64,000 bases of DNA from Verrucomicrobia bacterium UBA3214 (GTDB taxonomy: Bacteria; Verrucomicrobiota; Kiritimatiellia; RFP12; UBA1067): contig DEWI01000155.1 of NCBI GenBank assembly GCA_002363575.1, positions 3,586 through 67,585 of the forward strand, written 5' to 3'. A program made the position numbers and the translations under genes. Positions within the stretch are counted from its first letter, which is position 1; each line of letters opens with the position of its first letter. Below, one piece after another: positions 48,575-57,295 of this stretch. The notes under the pieces were generated by a model. It saw only the letters and a list, made by a program, of their open reading frames with translations, was not told where the DNA came from and ran no database searches.

Positions 48575-50698
48575 CTATATTTTGCGAGGCGGTATGCCGT
48601 GGTGTTTTTCCGAAGGGGCCGTGCGTCTGCGGGCGGCGAAGAAATCTGCGATTCGATGCACTCCGGCGGCGTCTTCGCCGTGCGGATGGTGGCCGCGGTT
48701 TTCGTGCACTGTGAGATAGAGCTTACCGCCAGCGGCGGCGAAGCGTTGCGCGAAGGGTTCCGCATTGCATTGTGGAGGAACGACTTCGTCTTTGCCGCCG
48801 TAGATGAGTTTGACAGGAATGCCGGCTTCGGCGAGTTTTTCCGCCATGTTGAGAGGCATGCGAGGATCGTTCGACCAAATGCCATCAGGCGGCACTGAGT
48901 CTTTCCATGGGCCGATCGCCTTTCCCGGATTGTCGCGAAATTTCTTCAGTCCCGAGAAACCGTCGAAATTCAATAGCGGCGCGTCGAGATACATGCGCTC
49001 CACGGCGTCAGGGTGCGCGCAGGCGTAGCGAACGGAAAAAAAGCCGCCCCAGCTCAGCCCCACGAGATTGGCGCGCTCCGCGAATGAAAGATCGCTGGAG
49101 AGGAATCGTTGGAAGGCGCGGCTCGCGTCCAGACCTTTCTCATCCATTCTGTTGCTGAATGTGTCCAGTGTCACGTGGTGCCAGCCGTTGGAGAGCAGTT
49201 CGAGGACGCCGGTGCGCTCGACGAATGCATCGGCCCATTGCATCGTCCATGTCCACGGGCGTCCATCGGCAGGTTCCCCGCGAGGCTCTGCGATCCATGC
49301 GCGATGCCCATCGAAAATGAACTGGGTGCGCCGGAATCCATGCCACGTGTCGCTGCCGGTTATGCGGTATTTGACGGCAATCTTCGCCGCGAGCGGCGAA
49401 GAAGCTGTTTCGCCATTGACGAGACGTGCGCGCAGATCGTCCCAGCGCACAAAGCCCCCCGCGACCGTCTCGAGTCCGCGCACGCGAGTCTCGCGCTCGT
49501 TGAAGAGAATCTTTACAAGTACGTCGCCAGCGTTGTTGCGGTAGAAAACGAGCTGGAGATTTGCAGCCATCGGCATGCAGTTCGCGAGCGCCGCGTCATC
49601 GCAGAGTTTGGCGCAAGGAATCTTGTCGCCGGCGCCTTCAAGACCGATATAGGCTGCAAGCGCCCACAGGCCCAAATCGTGCGCGAAGCGCAAATCGGCG
49701 GCGACTTCGCCTGTGGCGATCGCTTGATCTGCGCGCACGGCGATGTCCATTGCGGCTGGATGCGCAGAGTTTGCGACCGCATAGCCGAATTCTACGCTGC
49801 CGCCCATCATCATGTACCACTTTGCACGGACGACACGCGAGATCGAGGCAAGCTCTTCTGGCTCGAACCAGTCGAAGAGTTGCAAACCGCCCAGCTCTTC
49901 ATCTATCGGCAGACAGCCGGCGACGAGATGGAAAAGATCGTGCGCGAATCTGTAAGGATCGGTTATGACAGCGCGCGCGGCCGCTTCGTCCTTGAAGACG
50001 AGGTGTTTGAAATGCTCGAGCTTCAGTATGTCGGCGGCGAGAAGACGCGCGGCCTCGCGTAGCGGCATTTCTTGCGCAGAGCGTTCTTCAGGTTCGTTCA
50101 CGAGTTTGTCGAGAATCCTTTCGCCAGTCTCGAAATCGAATGCGAGCGACGGCGCGGCGCCTTTCAATTCGACGGCGAAATTCGCCATGCTCGCCAGGCA
50201 ACGCGGTACAGGGGTGGATTGGCAACGCACGAATCTGCCTTCGCTTTCGAAAACCTGCGCGAAGCGCGCGTGCATGCGCCGGGCCAGCAACTTCTGCTCT
50301 CGCGCGCCGCGCGCGGAAAGTTCGCCGTACCTGCCTTCGTGGGCGGCGGCGATGAACTGGAGCGCCGCGGCGAGTTCTTCGCCTTTCGGCGTCAGCAAGC
50401 CGTCTTTCGCCGCGCGCGCGAATACTCTTGCGGCATCGCAGCGCTTCTTCTCAGTCTGGAAACGGCTCCCATGCCGCCCGTAGTGGCTGATGTAGAAAGG
50501 ACGGTAGCCCGCCGGCGGCGGGACGTCCTTTATGTCCTCGAAGGTATATGGGCGCATATTGCCGGCGGAGCTGGCTGGATTCGCCGCCACGGCATCTTCG
50601 AAAGCGCCTGCAAAGACGCAATGCGAAACGATTGCAAAAACCGCAAGCAGGGCCAGCACCGGCGCCGATCTTTTCAGCCTTGATATTTCCATCGACAT
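48575..50698 (-). CDS. Fused histidine acid phosphatase (MINPP-like) and alpha/beta hydrolase, secreted
   Basis: The 707-residue protein has a signal peptide (about 1-30). The first domain (about 48-440) is a histidine acid phosphatase: ISHYGRHGSR with nucleophile H76 and, later, RFAHDLGL with the HD proton-donor motif; it resembles multiple inositol polyphosphate phosphatases. The second domain (about 455-690) is an alpha/beta hydrolase with serine S549 in GLSWGG, Asp near 637 (GGKDEVVP) and His near 671 (GHHPHG). No in-frame break separates the halves. It could strip phosphate from phytate-like esters and cleave another ester bond. AAGGAA precedes the ATG. Confidence 0.85.
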   Translation of the reverse strand: MSMEISRLKRSAPVLALLAVFAIVSHCVFAGAFEDAVAANPASSAGNMRPYTFEDIKDVPPPAGYRPFYISHYGRHGSRFQTEKKRCDAARVFARAAKDGLLTPKGEELAAALQFIAAAHEGRYGELSARGAREQKLLARRMHARFAQVFESEGRFVRCQSTPVPRCLASMANFAVELKGAAPSLAFDFETGERILDKLVNEPEERSAQEMPLREAARLLAADILKLEHFKHLVFKDEAAARAVITDPYRFAHDLFHLVAGCLPIDEELGGLQLFDWFEPEELASISRVVRAKWYMMMGGSVEFGYAVANSAHPAAMDIAVRADQAIATGEVAADLRFAHDLGLWALAAYIGLEGAGDKIPCAKLCDDAALANCMPMAANLQLVFYRNNAGDVLVKILFNERETRVRGLETVAGGFVRWDDLRARLVNGETASSPLAAKIAVKYRITGSDTWHGFRRTQFIFDGHRAWIAEPRGEPADGRPWTWTMQWADAFVERTGVLELLSNGWHHVTLDTFSNRMDEKGLDASRAFQRFLSSDLSFAERANLVGLSWGGFFSVRYACAHPDAVERMYLDAPLLNFDGFSGLKKFRDNPGKAIGPWKDSVPPDGIWSNDPRMPLNMAEKLAEAGIPVKLIYGGKDEVVPPQCNAEPFAQRFAAAGGKLYLTVHENRGHHPHGEDAAGVHRIADFFAARRRTAPSEKHHGIPPRKI

Positions 50699-50729
50699 AG
50701 ATTCCTTGTTGCGAGAAGGCAGGTATTGC

Positions 50730-51671
50730 CTAGCTGATCCTGTCGCCCCAGAAGCCGACGGAAATATCTGGACAGTTCGCCAAGGCCGGCGGCATGGCGC
50801 GGTTGATATGCCACTTGTGCGCTCTGCCTTTAGTTTGCTTGTGCCCCAACTCCCAGAGATGGCCGAATACGACGCGCTTGGGGTGTATTCTACGCATGGC
50901 GTCGGCTATATCCAGTCCGGACATCGGAAATAGAAGCCATAGATCGGGCGCGCCCCATTTGACGGCGAGTTTGTCGTTGGACGGCCTGCAATCGCCAGTG
51001 TGCAACAGCCTGAAGCCGCCTATGGCGATTTCGAATGCCGTCGTGAAATCTATGCCCCATGGCTCTGAGGCGTGATCGACGCTGAATGTCCGTATCGAAA
51101 TGTCCTTTATGTGAAGGATGTTTTCGCCTTTCATCAACCCCGATACTTCCGCGCCGTTGTTGGCGTGGAAGTTGGAGACGATCTTTTTGCCCGCGCTGTC
51201 CATCGCGCGCAAGAAATCTCCATCGAAGTGATCGCCGTGGGCGTGGGTGCAAAGAGCGAAATCCAGCAGCGGCGCAAATTCCTTCGCGCGGCGATGTTTC
51301 AGGTCGATCGAGAAAGTCGCATGTCGCGTCTTTACGATATACCCCATGTTGTATATGCTCCAGACCGCGGGCGCGTCGCTTCCCACTATCGTCTCTGCGA
51401 CTTCGCGCTTCACTTTGTCAAAGGCGTGTTCAAGCGCTTTCAGCGCGGCGAAATTCCGCGTGTCGCCGTCTTTGTAGTAGGCCTTGTAATCTTCAGGCGC
51501 GACGAGCATTGTCGCATCGTTCCAGCGATCTACTAACGCCGCTTGGCGCTCGGCGCTGCGGCGTTGAGGCGTTGCGCTCGCTTTGCCGGCGGCGAAGGCG
51601 TGCGCGGCGGTTGAAGATGCGAAAGCCGCCGCGCCCAATATGAATTCTCTGCGCTTCATTTGCATCGTCAT
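50730..51671 (-). CDS. Tat-exported metallo-beta-lactamase-fold hydrolase
   Basis: The 313-residue protein starts with a twin-arginine signal (MKRREFILGAAAFASSTAA), so it folds before export. The MBL core is THAHGDHFD (H-x-H-x-D-H, two metals), with HTGDCRPSNDK as the Asp/Cys loop and GHLWELGH near the end. It is closest to UlaG-like lactonases/phosphodiesterases in layout; the true substrate is unknown. The ATG at 51671 overlaps the EptA-like stop (ATGA), so it is coupled to that gene. Next in the row is the phosphatase-hydrolase fusion gene. Confidence 0.82.
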   Translation of the reverse strand: MTMQMKRREFILGAAAFASSTAAHAFAAGKASATPQRRSAERQAALVDRWNDATMLVAPEDYKAYYKDGDTRNFAALKALEHAFDKVKREVAETIVGSDAPAVWSIYNMGYIVKTRHATFSIDLKHRRAKEFAPLLDFALCTHAHGDHFDGDFLRAMDSAGKKIVSNFHANNGAEVSGLMKGENILHIKDISIRTFSVDHASEPWGIDFTTAFEIAIGGFRLLHTGDCRPSNDKLAVKWGAPDLWLLFPMSGLDIADAMRRIHPKRVVFGHLWELGHKQTKGRAHKWHINRAMPPALANCPDISVGFWGDRIS

Positions 51672-53275
51672 GCCGGTTCTTCTTCGAAGATTGATTTTGA
51701 TTTGTCGAAATCCGCATTCGAGAGCGACGACAGGTCGATTATCGTGTTGATCGCGTCCTCGAGATTATAGGCGTCTTTCGGATGGCGTTTGCGGATGTCC
51801 GGGCGCGCCTTGTCGTATTCTTTGCTTGACCAGAGCATGAATGGAACGCTCGTCATCGGGATGTTGGCAAGCTGCGAATGCCCGAGGACTTTGTTTCCTG
51901 GCGTATCGTATATATCCTCGCCATGGTCGCTGAAGTAGAGGAGGTAGGAGATTCCGGAGCGCTTGGCGAGGATGGAAGTGAATTGCGTTATCACCCAGTC
52001 GGTATAGCGGATGGAGTCGTCGTATGCATTCACCATCTGCGTCTGCATGGCGTTGAGCGCTTCCTTGCCGGGCGCGGCGCCCTGGAAATGGACGAATTCC
52101 GACGGGTAGCGGTTCACATACGCAGAGTGGCTTCCGATCATGTGGAGGAAAACGACTTTCTTCGCCGCCGTATCGCGGAGGGCCTTTTCGAGTTCTGGCA
52201 GCAGCGAGCCGTCCACGCTTCTTTCGAAACGTTTCAAGTCCGAATAGCAGATGCACTTGCAGACGTCGGCATGGGAGGCGAGCGCCGTAAGGGGCGTATT
52301 GTCGTCCAGCGCGTACTGGTTGGAAATCCAGAATGTCTTGAAGCCCGCTTCCTTGAAGTAATCGATAATCGAGCCGCGCGTGCGGAGCTTCTCCGGTTCC
52401 TTGCGCGTTGCGAAAGTCAGCACTTTTTCCAGCACGGGCAGCGTCTGCGCGAACGGCGAGCGGACGCCGCGAATGCGCAGAATCGAATTGCCCAGCGCGT
52501 CGGTGAATTCATTCGTCGCCCGCTTGTATCCGCAGTACGAGTGGTGCATGGAGTTGGCGCTTTCGCCGATGCAGATTACGTATGTCTGCGCGGTTTCTGC
52601 GGGTAGCGAAGACGATATGGCCGCGAAAGGCGGCGCGCTGTGCGCGGCGATTTCTTTCGCCAGCATGGCGTACGATTTCTTGAATTGGAAGTAGTGGAAG
52701 GCAAAGCTCGAATATGGATTGAGAATATAGCCGATCTTAAAGCGCGCAGCTTTCTTGGTGAGGTTTCGCGGGAAGGGGAGGAAGGCGGCGAAGAGCAGCG
52801 CGCAGGCAATCGCGCGCGTCGTCGCTGGGAGCGCCGGCGCGCGCGGAATCAGAGGAATCAGCGCGAACGGGACGATGTATATCGCGGCGACGACGACCCA
52901 ATTCCAGAACGTGACGGTCTGACGGCAATATTCCTTGAATTCCTGCATATTCGTCGCGAACAGCGAATAGAAGGTGTTGATTCCTACGCGCGAACCGAAT
53001 TGCCTGATGTGTGCAATCTCGAGAATGAATAGCGGCGCGAATACGGCATGTATCGCGAGAGCGTACCACTTCGCGGCGCAAGGCGCCGCCACTGCCGGAA
53101 TCCACACGAGAGCCGTCATGGGGAATGTTCGCAGCAGATCCTTGCCGACCGCGCGCGCGAATGTGGCGTTCCGCCAGCGACCGCCTGCCGCAGCCTTGGC
53201 CGATGAATACACGACCGGCGCATACGCGACAAACGCCAGATAGCCCAATACCCAGTAGAGTCCTTCAAAGTTCAT
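51668..53275 (-). CDS. Lipid A/LPS phosphoethanolamine transferase-like (EptA/CptA family)
   Basis: The ~535-residue membrane enzyme has about five N-terminal helices (about 5-180) and a periplasmic sulfatase-fold domain. VICIGESANSMHHSYCGYKR corresponds to the nucleophile region (VGETxR in EptA; here Ser replaces the usual Thr next to GE), and LLYFSDHGEDIYD is the metal-binding SDHGE motif. Such enzymes move phosphoethanolamine from PE to lipid A or core heptose. Start 53275 (MNFEGLYWVLGYLAF) is preferred; an in-frame ATG at 53311 would add 12 polar residues. The promoter is at 53332-53340. Confidence 0.83.
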   Translation of the reverse strand: MNFEGLYWVLGYLAFVAYAPVVYSSAKAAAGGRWRNATFARAVGKDLLRTFPMTALVWIPAVAAPCAAKWYALAIHAVFAPLFILEIAHIRQFGSRVGINTFYSLFATNMQEFKEYCRQTVTFWNWVVVAAIYIVPFALIPLIPRAPALPATTRAIACALLFAAFLPFPRNLTKKAARFKIGYILNPYSSFAFHYFQFKKSYAMLAKEIAAHSAPPFAAISSSLPAETAQTYVICIGESANSMHHSYCGYKRATNEFTDALGNSILRIRGVRSPFAQTLPVLEKVLTFATRKEPEKLRTRGSIIDYFKEAGFKTFWISNQYALDDNTPLTALASHADVCKCICYSDLKRFERSVDGSLLPELEKALRDTAAKKVVFLHMIGSHSAYVNRYPSEFVHFQGAAPGKEALNAMQTQMVNAYDDSIRYTDWVITQFTSILAKRSGISYLLYFSDHGEDIYDTPGNKVLGHSQLANIPMTSVPFMLWSSKEYDKARPDIRKRHPKDAYNLEDAINTIIDLSSLSNADFDKSKSIFEEEPA

Positions 53276-53331
53276 GGCTGCCAAATATTCAGTGTCTTCG
53301 CGTCGCGGCATCTGCCGCGCGCGTCACGGAT

Positions 53332-53340
53332 ATTATAACA
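53332..53340 (-). promoter_or_regulatory. Extended -10 promoter of the EptA-like gene
   Basis: Minus-strand TG-T-TATAAT (53340-53332) within ATTTATGTTATAATATCCG. Transcription would start near 53325, leaving a leader of 14 or 50 bases, depending on which ATG (53311 or 53275) is used. Confidence 0.68.
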
Positions 53341-53386
53341 TAAATCCTGCCTGCGCACCGGAGGCGCCGGCGCGGAGAAAGATCGC

Positions 53387-53944
53387 TCATCCATCGATGC
53401 GCCGCCATATCGCCAAGCGTGATTTTCCGTATGTGCGATCGCGTACGAGTTCCCATCCCGGCGGAGTTTCCGGCGATTGCTCCGAAGTCGTCTCGGCAGC
53501 GAAAACGCCACCCACGCGGATTACGCCGTTCTCCGCAAGCGCGCCAAGGAAATCCGCATAGCCGCGCTCTTGGCCGAGCGCGTACGGCGGATCTGCAAAC
53601 GCGATGTCGAAGGCTTCCGCGCGGTATGCGGCAATCCAGCGATACGCATCGGCGCGAACGAGCTGCGGCATGGGCGACGGGGCCAGCGCCGCGATATTTT
53701 TCCTGATGCACTCTATATGCTTGGGATTGCGCTCGACAAAGACGGCGAGCGCGGCTCCGCGCGAAAGCGCCTCCAGCCCGACGGCGCCGCTGCCGGCGAA
53801 AAGATCGAGGAACCGCGCACCCGTTATGCAGTCGCCAAGCATCGAGAAAAGCGCTTCGCGCACGCGATCTTGCGTGGGGCGGATTTCCCCTGTCTTCGGG
53901 GTCGCCAGCGTCCTTCCGCCGTATATTCCGCTTGTTATGCGCAT
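53387..53944 (-). CDS. rsmD: 16S rRNA (guanine966-N2)-methyltransferase
   Basis: The 185-residue SAM-dependent enzyme modifies G966 of 16S rRNA during 30S assembly. MRITSGIYGGRTLATPK is the family N-terminus, then RPTQDRVREALFSML, the SAM loop LDLFAGSGAVGLEALSRGA and the catalytic DPPY. Length matches E. coli RsmD. It is the last gene of a minus-strand row (purF, rnc, ybgC, queD, rsmD), 72 bases after queD. The EptA-like gene starts just past it with its own promoter. Confidence 0.94.
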   Translation of the reverse strand: MRITSGIYGGRTLATPKTGEIRPTQDRVREALFSMLGDCITGARFLDLFAGSGAVGLEALSRGAALAVFVERNPKHIECIRKNIAALAPSPMPQLVRADAYRWIAAYRAEAFDIAFADPPYALGQERGYADFLGALAENGVIRVGGVFAAETTSEQSPETPPGWELVRDRTYGKSRLAIWRRIDG

Positions 53945-54016
53945 AGCCGCGGTTTGATTGCAGTCAATGAAGCGGCATTGCCGCGGGGGTGCCGAAGGCT
54001 CGCGCCGCGCTCCATT

Positions 54017-54439
54017 TCATATTCCGTTGTTTTCCTGCCTGTACTCTGCGGAGCTGTCGGCCGTTTCCCAGACGCGAACGGCAACGAGACCCGGCAGACG
54101 GACTTTCAGCGCGTCAAAGAACAGATTCGCCAGATTCTCCGCGGTCGAGCGGAAAGGTATGGCGACAGTGCGCATGCCGTGACGCTTGACCACTTCCGCG
54201 ATTTCGCATTCGCCTTCCGACGCGGTGGAGTATATGAAGGCGTGGTCGAAGCGCTCGCATATCGTCTCGTTCGCGATCTTTTTCAGTTCCTTGAAGTCGA
54301 TGACCATGTCGCGCTCGCCGTCGCCGGCTACGGACACATCGACTCTGTAAGTGTGGCCGTGGAGATTGCGGCACAGCCCCTCGTGGTTGGTGAGAATGTG
54401 CGCGGCGTCGAAACGCACCGTCTTCGTCACAATAGTCAT
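54017..54439 (-). CDS. queD: 6-carboxytetrahydropterin synthase (QueD family)
   Basis: The 140-residue PTPS-fold enzyme makes 6-carboxy-tetrahydropterin from dihydroneopterin triphosphate on the way to queuosine. Zinc histidines H14 (FDAAH), H27 and H29 (HGHTY), catalytic cysteine C23 (LCRNLHGH) and the later VIDFKELKK and FDHAFIY blocks are all visible. The start at 54439 overlaps the thioesterase stop (ATGA) and has a perfect AGGAGGAG site; the longer open frame upstream is shadow sequence. Confidence 0.92.
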   Translation of the reverse strand: MTIVTKTVRFDAAHILTNHEGLCRNLHGHTYRVDVSVAGDGERDMVIDFKELKKIANETICERFDHAFIYSTASEGECEIAEVVKRHGMRTVAIPFRSTAENLANLFFDALKVRLPGLVAVRVWETADSSAEYRQENNGI

Positions 54440-54858
54440 TTCTCCTCCTGCGCGCCATCTTCGGAAAGCATGGCGACGAATCTTTCTGGCGGCGGACACG
54501 GACGGAATGTATCGAGCGATACGAAAGCATGGCGCGTGAAGCCGCTGGCGAGAATATCTTCGGAGCCCTTGCGCCTGACTTCGCAGCCGATTTCGATACG
54601 CACGCCTTTCATGCCGCGCACGAAAGCAGTGATTTCGAGGAGGTCGTCGTATTTGGCGCTTCTTCTGCAATCCAGCTCCGCGTGCGTGACCGGCAGTCCC
54701 CAGCCTTCGGATTCGCATTCTTTGTAGGTATAGCCGCACGCGCGCATGAGTTCGTTGCGTGCGCGCTCGAAATACACGAGATAGTTGGCGTAGTACACGA
54801 CTCCCATCATATCGGTGTCGGCATACGGAACACGGTATTCCAGCGTGATCGTTTTCAT
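54436..54858 (-). CDS. ybgC: Acyl-CoA thioesterase, 4HBT/YbgC family
   Basis: The 140-residue hot-dog-fold protein has the YbgC signature YADTDMMGVVYYANYLVYFERAR near residues 12-34 (the Asp of DTDMMG is catalytic), then AELDCRRSAKYDDLLEI and a typical end strand. YbgC hydrolyses short- or long-chain acyl-CoA and in many bacteria is encoded with tolQRA. Here it lies between rnc (18 bases) and queD (four-base overlap), away from the Exb loci. Confidence 0.88.
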   Translation of the reverse strand: MKTITLEYRVPYADTDMMGVVYYANYLVYFERARNELMRACGYTYKECESEGWGLPVTHAELDCRRSAKYDDLLEITAFVRGMKGVRIEIGCEVRRKGSEDILASGFTRHAFVSLDTFRPCPPPERFVAMLSEDGAQEEK

Positions 54859-54876
54859 TTGCGGATTTGCCCTTGG

Positions 54877-55539
54877 TCAGTCGATAGAGTTGGCAAGCTC
54901 CTTGAGGAGATTGGCGGCGGCGGCGCATTCCGCTTCATGCCGCGAATGCGCCGTCGCGTCGGCCCAGCCGAAACCGGCGATTTCCACGCGCACTTTGTGA
55001 AGCGGGGCGTGCGCGCTGCCTTCGACGGAAAGCAGGCTGTATTGCGGGCGGCATCCAGGGCGGAAGCGCAATGCCGCCTTCTGCAACTCGCCTTTCGGGT
55101 TGGCGCCCCACGCGCCGTCAAGCGAGTGTTCGCCGAGTGCGTATGCGGCGAAAATCTTCTTGGCCGCTTCCAGGCCGCCGTCAAGCCAGGCGGCGCCGAG
55201 AATGGCTTCCATGGCATCGGCGAGGAAATGCTCGTCTCCGCGAACCGGCGCGGCGCCCTTGTTGCGGCGCAACAGCGTCGCGAGGCCGAGGCGGCGCGCG
55301 GCCGCGCAGAGCGCCGCCGTGGAAACCATGCGCGTGCGGCGCTCTGTCAGTTCGCCTTCTTGCGAAGAGGCGAATTCCCGGTAGAGTGAATCAGCGGCCA
55401 GAAGACCCAGCACGGCGTCGCCAAGGAATTCCAGACGCTGATTGTCGGCCGCGCCGGGCGTCGTCATTCTGAAGGATGGCGTGGTGAGCGCGTTTTCCAG
55501 CAGCTCCGGACGCCGGAATGTGTAGCCGAAGATTTCCAT
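54877..55539 (-). CDS. rnc: Ribonuclease III
   Basis: The 220-residue enzyme cleaves double-stranded RNA, including rRNA precursors. The RIII signature QRLEFLGDAVLGLLAADSLY holds the metal-binding Glu/Asp, and FLADAMEAILGAAWLDGG carries the second acidic pair (D and E). The dsRNA-binding domain is C-terminal (about 150-220; NPKGELQKAALRFRPGCRPQYSLL ... AAAANLLKEL). Length is normal (226 in E. coli). It is second in the purF row, 28 bases after purF. Confidence 0.94.
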   Translation of the reverse strand: MEIFGYTFRRPELLENALTTPSFRMTTPGAADNQRLEFLGDAVLGLLAADSLYREFASSQEGELTERRTRMVSTAALCAAARRLGLATLLRRNKGAAPVRGDEHFLADAMEAILGAAWLDGGLEAAKKIFAAYALGEHSLDGAWGANPKGELQKAALRFRPGCRPQYSLLSVEGSAHAPLHKVRVEIAGFGWADATAHSRHEAECAAAANLLKELANSID

Positions 55540-55567
55540 GTGCCGGAAGATACCCTTCGCTTCGGTG

Positions 55568-56992
55568 TCACTTCTCCATCGAGACGTCTTTCCCGGACCA
55601 GCAGTATGTGCAAAGCTTGCAGGCGGGAATGCCGATTGCGTTGATGAGATCGTCTAGGCGCTGAAATTGCAACGAGGTCAGATTGAGCTTTTCGCGGATG
55701 AACTCCACCATCGCCTTGTATTCGCTGCTGTCAGGGTCGGTGTATTTATCGAGTCCGGCGTTCTGGCCTTCGTGACCGCGGATGTAGCGGCGCGTTATCA
55801 GGTCGTATTCCGAGCGCGACCGCGAGAAGTTGATGAACGGGCACGGGAAGACGAGCGGCGGGCAGGCGATGCGCATGTGCGTTTCTTTGCAACCGTCCGC
55901 ATACAGGCGGGCGGCTTGCTTGCCGAGCTGCGTGCCGCGTACGATGGAATCGTCGCAGAATACGAGCTTGCGATCCTTGATCAGCCCCGGTATCGGAATC
56001 AGCTTCATGGAGGCGACGTGTTCGCGCTGGCGCTGATCCTGCGGCATGAAGCTCCTCGCCCATGTCGGCGTGTATTTCACGAAGGGGCGGGCGTATTTCA
56101 CGCCGGCCTCGTGGGCATAGCCGAGCGCGTGGCTCGTCCCGGAATCCGGGATGCCGCATGCGGCATCGACGCGGACATTGTCGCGGCGTGCGAGCGCGGC
56201 GCCGCAGCGGTAGCGCGCCATTTCGACGTTCCTGCCTTCGTAGCTGGATGCCGGATAGCCGTAGTACACCCATAGGAAGGAGCAGATCGCCATCTTCTCG
56301 CCAGGCTCTATCAGCGTCTCGATCGTGCCGTCTGCGGAAATAGCGACCATTTCGCCTGGCCCCAGATCGCGCACGTATTCATAGCCGAGATTCGGCAGCG
56401 CGCAACTTTCTTGCACCACGATCGTCGCGCCTTCCTTGCGCCCGATTATGGCTGGCGTGCGCCCGTAGCGGTCGCGCGCCGCGTAGAGCGTGCCTTTTTC
56501 ATCTACCAGAAGGATAGTGCAGCTGCCGCGAACCTTCTGCTGTACGTAGCGAACGCCGTCTGTGATGGAATCTTGGGTGGCGATGAGCGCGGAGACGACT
56601 TCTGTAGGCCCGACCATGCCGCTCGTCGTGGAGAATTGGAGTTGCGCCGCATTGTCGGTGAACAACTCCTTCTTCAAATCTTCTATATTCGAGATTAGCC
56701 CGACTGTTGCAATGGCGAATGTGCCGAGGTGCGAACACATCACGAGCGGCTGCGGATCCGTATCGCTTATTACGCCAATGCCGCAGTGTCCGGAGAATCT
56801 TTGCAAATCATGCTCGAACTTCGAGCGAAAGGGGGCGTTCTGGATATTGTGGATGGAACGCTGGAAAGCTCCATCGTCGCCAAGGATGGCGAGGCCTCCA
56901 CGATGTGTGCCGAGATGGGAGTGGTAGTCGGTTCCAAAGAAAAGATCGGTCGTGCAATCGTCTTTGGATATCACGCCGCAAAGTCCGCCCAT
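55568..56992 (-). CDS. purF: Amidophosphoribosyltransferase
   Basis: The 474-residue enzyme takes the first committed step of purine synthesis, PRPP plus glutamine to phosphoribosylamine. The nucleophile C5 follows a four-residue MGGL propeptide, as in B. subtilis PurF, which also needs processing. The PRPP loop VFCDDSIVRGTQ and the late cysteines in CKLCTYCWSG match the 4Fe-4S-type PurF of Bacillus. The stand-alone IMP cyclohydrolase at 35 kb belongs to the same pathway. The promoter is at 57025-57033; AAGGAG lies just before the ATG. Confidence 0.92.
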   Translation of the reverse strand: MGGLCGVISKDDCTTDLFFGTDYHSHLGTHRGGLAILGDDGAFQRSIHNIQNAPFRSKFEHDLQRFSGHCGIGVISDTDPQPLVMCSHLGTFAIATVGLISNIEDLKKELFTDNAAQLQFSTTSGMVGPTEVVSALIATQDSITDGVRYVQQKVRGSCTILLVDEKGTLYAARDRYGRTPAIIGRKEGATIVVQESCALPNLGYEYVRDLGPGEMVAISADGTIETLIEPGEKMAICSFLWVYYGYPASSYEGRNVEMARYRCGAALARRDNVRVDAACGIPDSGTSHALGYAHEAGVKYARPFVKYTPTWARSFMPQDQRQREHVASMKLIPIPGLIKDRKLVFCDDSIVRGTQLGKQAARLYADGCKETHMRIACPPLVFPCPFINFSRSRSEYDLITRRYIRGHEGQNAGLDKYTDPDSSEYKAMVEFIREKLNLTSLQFQRLDDLINAIGIPACKLCTYCWSGKDVSMEK

Positions 56993-57024
56993 GTTTCGCT
57001 CCTTCTATTGTCTTGTAGAAGAAT

Positions 57025-57033
57025 ATTATACCA
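57025..57033 (-). promoter_or_regulatory. Extended -10 promoter of purF
   Basis: Minus-strand TG-G-TATAAT (57033-57025) in CGAAATATGGTATAATATTC, the same 20 bases as at argF. Transcription near 57018 leaves a 26-base leader with AAGGAG before the ATG at 56992. Confidence 0.77.
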
Positions 57034-57266
57034 TATTTCGGCTTGCCGCCGCGCATGCCCGAGTCAGATTTCCATGCAAGGCGGCGAATCGGCATCCGGA
57101 ACGGCGTTGGATGCCGTCGTGAAAATCTGCATCACGGGCTGCGTGGACACGGCGCTTATCGTATGCGAGGAGACGAAAACCACAAAGGACGCGCGTGCGC
57201 GTAGATGTGGGCGGGATTTGCATATGCTCTATTTTTAGCGCCTTTCCGCTGTTAAATTAGCTCATA

Positions 57267-57295
57267 TTGCAGAAATCTGCCATATTTGGTATAAT
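57267..57295 (+). promoter_or_regulatory. Promoter of gspE with -35 and extended -10
   Basis: TTGCAG (57267-57272), 17 bases, then TATAAT (57290-57295) preceded by TG-G. Only six bases lie between the -10 and the ATG at 57302, so the transcript should begin at the start codon. Confidence 0.78.

Noticed and set aside
57074-57238. Small plus-strand gene between purF and gspE
   Set aside because: A 54-codon open frame with ATG at 57074 has no ribosome site, codon bias fades in its second half, and no family resemblance is seen.
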